From Mesorhabditis belari (lineage: Eukaryota; Nematoda; Chromadorea; Rhabditida; Rhabditidae): DNA of 64,000 nucleotides. Below, one piece after another: positions 61,804 through 64,000 of the stretch. The first letter of the stretch is position 1. Each line of letters starts with the position of its first letter. Both the position numbers and the translations under genes were made by a program. The notes beneath the pieces are model-generated. The model worked only from the letters and a program-made list of their open reading frames with translations. It was not told the origin of the DNA and searched no databases. The stretch covers positions 186,001 through 250,000 of the forward strand of contig CAUEEP010000253.1 in assembly GCA_958450365.1 (NCBI GenBank). Direction: 5' to 3'.

Positions 61804-61964
61804 GTTCCCATAAAATTAATCCTCCTTTTTACCGTAAACTTTTACCGTAGACTTTTACCGTAATCTTTTACACAAATATTTACAAGATTAAGATTTTACA
61901 AAGGATTTTCTTCATAGAAATCTATAGAAAGAATAGAGAAATAGAATAGAAATAGAAATAAAAC

Positions 61965-62240
61965 AAGTTTAAGGCTTTAAAACTGATTTTAAAAGGTTTA
62001 AAAATTAGTTTAAAAGGTTTAAAACTTAGTTTAAAAGGTTTAAAACTTAGTTTAAGGCTTTAAAACTTAGTTTAAGGCTTTAAAACTTAGTTTAAGGCTT
62101 TAAAACTTAGTTTAAGGCTTTAAAACTTAGTTTAAGGCTTTAAAACTTAGTTTAAGGCTTTAAAACTTAGTTTAAAAGGTTTAAAACTTACTTTAAAGCT
62201 TTAAAAACTAGTTTAAAACTTTAAACCCTAGTTTAAAGCT
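61965..62240. repeat. 20-bp array
   Basis: About 13 copies of GGCTTTAAAACTTAGTTTAA. Confidence 0.9.
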
Positions 62241-62299
62241 TTCATAACTCTTTTCACAAGCCGTCATTCACTGATAGTCACAATAAAACGATTTCTAGA

Positions 62300-62523
62300 C
62301 CTGGAAATTAACCCCCAAACGTTTATTGGCTTACAAAGTACTTTTGATGACTATAACTTTTCATAGAGTTAGCTAATTTGCATGGTTTTTTAGTCATTCG
62401 ACGCGGGAGAACATTTCCTATCGATTGACATCAAAACCATACAAATTAAAGAAGTCTATAAAAAGTTATAGCCAAAACTACACCTATAAACGTTTGGGGA
62501 CTTGTTAAGGACTAATATCCAGG
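62300..62523. mobile_element. Fold-back element (family L)
   Basis: The left CCTGGAAATTAACCCCCAAA and right TTTGGGGACTTGTTAAGGAC ... ATCCAGG ends are imperfectly inverted. ATAACTTTTCATAGA pairs with TATAAAAAGTTAT inside. Confidence 0.6.
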
Positions 62524-62980
62524 TCCCAATAACACATAACGTAGACAAAAAGTACTTACAGCACCAAAAAACTAACTATAAGCTTACTGTAGGCTTATTA
62601 TAAGCTTACTATAGGCTTATTATAAGCCCGTAAGCTCATCATAAGCCTACACTAAGCTTAGATAGTAAAACTGTAATCAAATTTAGTCGCAGAAGTTAGT
62701 TTAAGAAATAACCAGTGATTTCCAGCTGGTAAGTGTGAAGACAAATGGAGAGAAGTGATCACAAATGGGTAAAAAGAATAATCTCTGATACATTCCGAGC
62801 CGCTCGCTTGACGTAGATCCGTCCTCTTTTTTTTTTACAAATTCTCTCTTAAGATTCTCTCCTTTTTCTCCGTGTTGCTAGAGATGTTTTTTCGTATTTT
62901 TGGAAAGGGCTCTTGTGAGAAAAATGGCTGATTTGTGAGAGTTCTTGGTTGAGTTTTGAAATTAGTCAAATATTAGCAAA

Positions 62981-63643
62981 ATAAAATTATTGACGACTTC
63001 TGCCCATTTTACAGGCAATTTGCGGATTCCTCTTTCGTAGTAGGATTTTGGTTTGTGTGTGAGACAAGTGTGAGACTCAAAAATGGAGGACTGGAGATGG
63101 AGACTGGAGATCCCAGTTTGAGCACTTTCTTCAAAAGAAACCCATTTTGGTGTCAATAGAAAAGTTGTAGAGAATCAAAAATTAGGCTTATAGCCAAATT
63201 TCCAAAAAGATACACTTAGTAGTTTCGCTTAAAATGCAAGTTTTGTGAAAAGTTGGCACAATTTGGCGTAAATTTGGCATTTCTTGAAAACCAAAATGAA
63301 AAATGAAAAATGGTCAAAATACGGCTGGGAAAATGCCCGTACAGTAAGGCAGACAGAAAGACAGACAGAAAGACAGACAGAAAGACAGACAGAAAGACAG
63401 ACAGAAAGACAGACAGATACCGTAACCCCCCTCCCCCTCCTTTTCCGTCATTTCATTTGTGAAAATTCGTAAATTTGACATTTCTTGAAAACCAGTTTTT
63501 GAATCGTTCTGAAAATTTGGATATAAGCTTGATTTTTGATTCTCTACAACTTTTCTATTGACACCAAAATGGGTTTCTTTTGAAGAAAGTGCTCAAACTG
63601 TCACATATGAGAATAGCCCGCAGCTTTCAATTCACCAACCCAA
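62981..63643 (-). mobile_element. Family A copy, left end missing
   Basis: It includes the transposase tail [16 protein letters not shown] on the minus strand (62990-63060) and an expanded AGACAGACAGAA tract. It ends TTTCAATTCACCAACCCAA before TA. Confidence 0.8.
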
Positions 63644-63964
63644 TAGATTGAAAACCAAAATTCAATCAAGAACTTGGACAAAAAAGAAGCTGAAATCCCC
63701 TCAAAAAAAAATGTTCGTTTTCTTCTAATCCCTGAAAAAAAACTGCCAGCCAAATGTTTCTTTTTTGCAAATTTTTTTGAATGTTGTAACCTAGATGGCA
63801 TGTCAGAATTTTTTTATTGAAATTTTGCTGTCCGTCCAACAAATATTTGGAGAGAAAGAGTCCAAGAGGCGTACTTTGAGCTGAGCGCCGTAAACGAACG
63901 ATTGCTGGAGCACTGAAATCTTCTTAAAGATCTTTAAGAAGATCTTGTTAAAGATCTTCCTAAA

Positions 63965-64000
63965 GATTCTTAGATTCCTGGATTCCTGGATTCCTGGATT
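63965..64000. repeat. Array running off the window
   Basis: AGATTCCTGGATTCCTGGAT with a 10-bp period to the edge. Confidence 0.6.

Larger units (their letters stand above)
58900..60130. other. Intron 25 DNA with mixed repeats
   Basis: CCGCGTAATCGCTCGCCGT at 58983 repeats the sequence near 1740. The tRNA-like and family F pieces are listed separately. Confidence 0.4.

Noticed and set aside
61804..64000. Search for the second half of the C1 domain (expected to begin near MRC-x-x-C)
   Set aside because: No Cys/His-spaced frame after a proper acceptor was found here, so the next exon must lie beyond the window.

Overview
The window is eukaryotic, most likely nematode. It is AT-rich, its introns use (T/C)n-AG acceptors, and it holds an uninterrupted run of the nematode telomere unit (TTAGGC, read as GCCTAA). 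Its one protein-coding gene matches the nematode/vertebrate UNC-13 (Munc13) family. I cannot name the species.

Almost the whole window is the 5' half of one plus-strand gene, unc-13, the presynaptic vesicle-priming factor. I could place 27 small exons by hand (4955-61803). Every junction keeps the reading frame, and together they encode about 901 residues: the N-terminal C2A domain (exons 1-6), a long acidic, Tyr/Asp/Arg-rich linker (exons 7-21), a basic region with an apparent alternative first exon (51922-52037), and the first half of the diacylglycerol-binding C1 domain (exon 27, HX12CX2C visible). The rest of C1 and the expected C2B, MUN and C2C regions lie beyond the right edge. Coding sequence is about 2.7 kb of 57 kb of gene. 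Two introns exceed 12 kb.

The introns hold nearly everything else. (1) A perfect tRNA-Ile(AAT) gene sits in intron 3. (2) Dozens of tandem arrays, mostly with a different unit in each location, fill the introns; several begin within about 20 bases of a 5' splice site. (3) DNA-transposon debris is abundant: a mariner-type family with TTGGGTTGG ends and a recognisable transposase C-terminus, other TA-flanked elements with the same terminal 9 bases, Tc1/IS630-type transposase fragments, and many fold-back elements. (4) A 5'-truncated LINE tail is flanked by a direct repeat of about 90 bp. (5) A repeated hairpin family carries GC-rich/TATAAAAG flanks.

Region by region: 1-4946, upstream DNA with nested mariner copies; 4947-13259, C2A exons, tRNA, 1-kb minisatellite; 13260-25602, a 12.3-kb intron full of mobile elements; 25603-37971, linker exons with small arrays; 37972-52111, a 14-kb intron with a 1.3-kb GC-rich array, LINE tail and hairpin repeats, ending in the alternative first exon; 52112-61803, basic region to C1; 61804-64000, intron with an array, a fold-back and a mariner copy. 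I see no second host protein gene and no sign of a novel multi-gene system. The most unusual material is the repeat ecology of the introns and a duplicated exon-intron junction.
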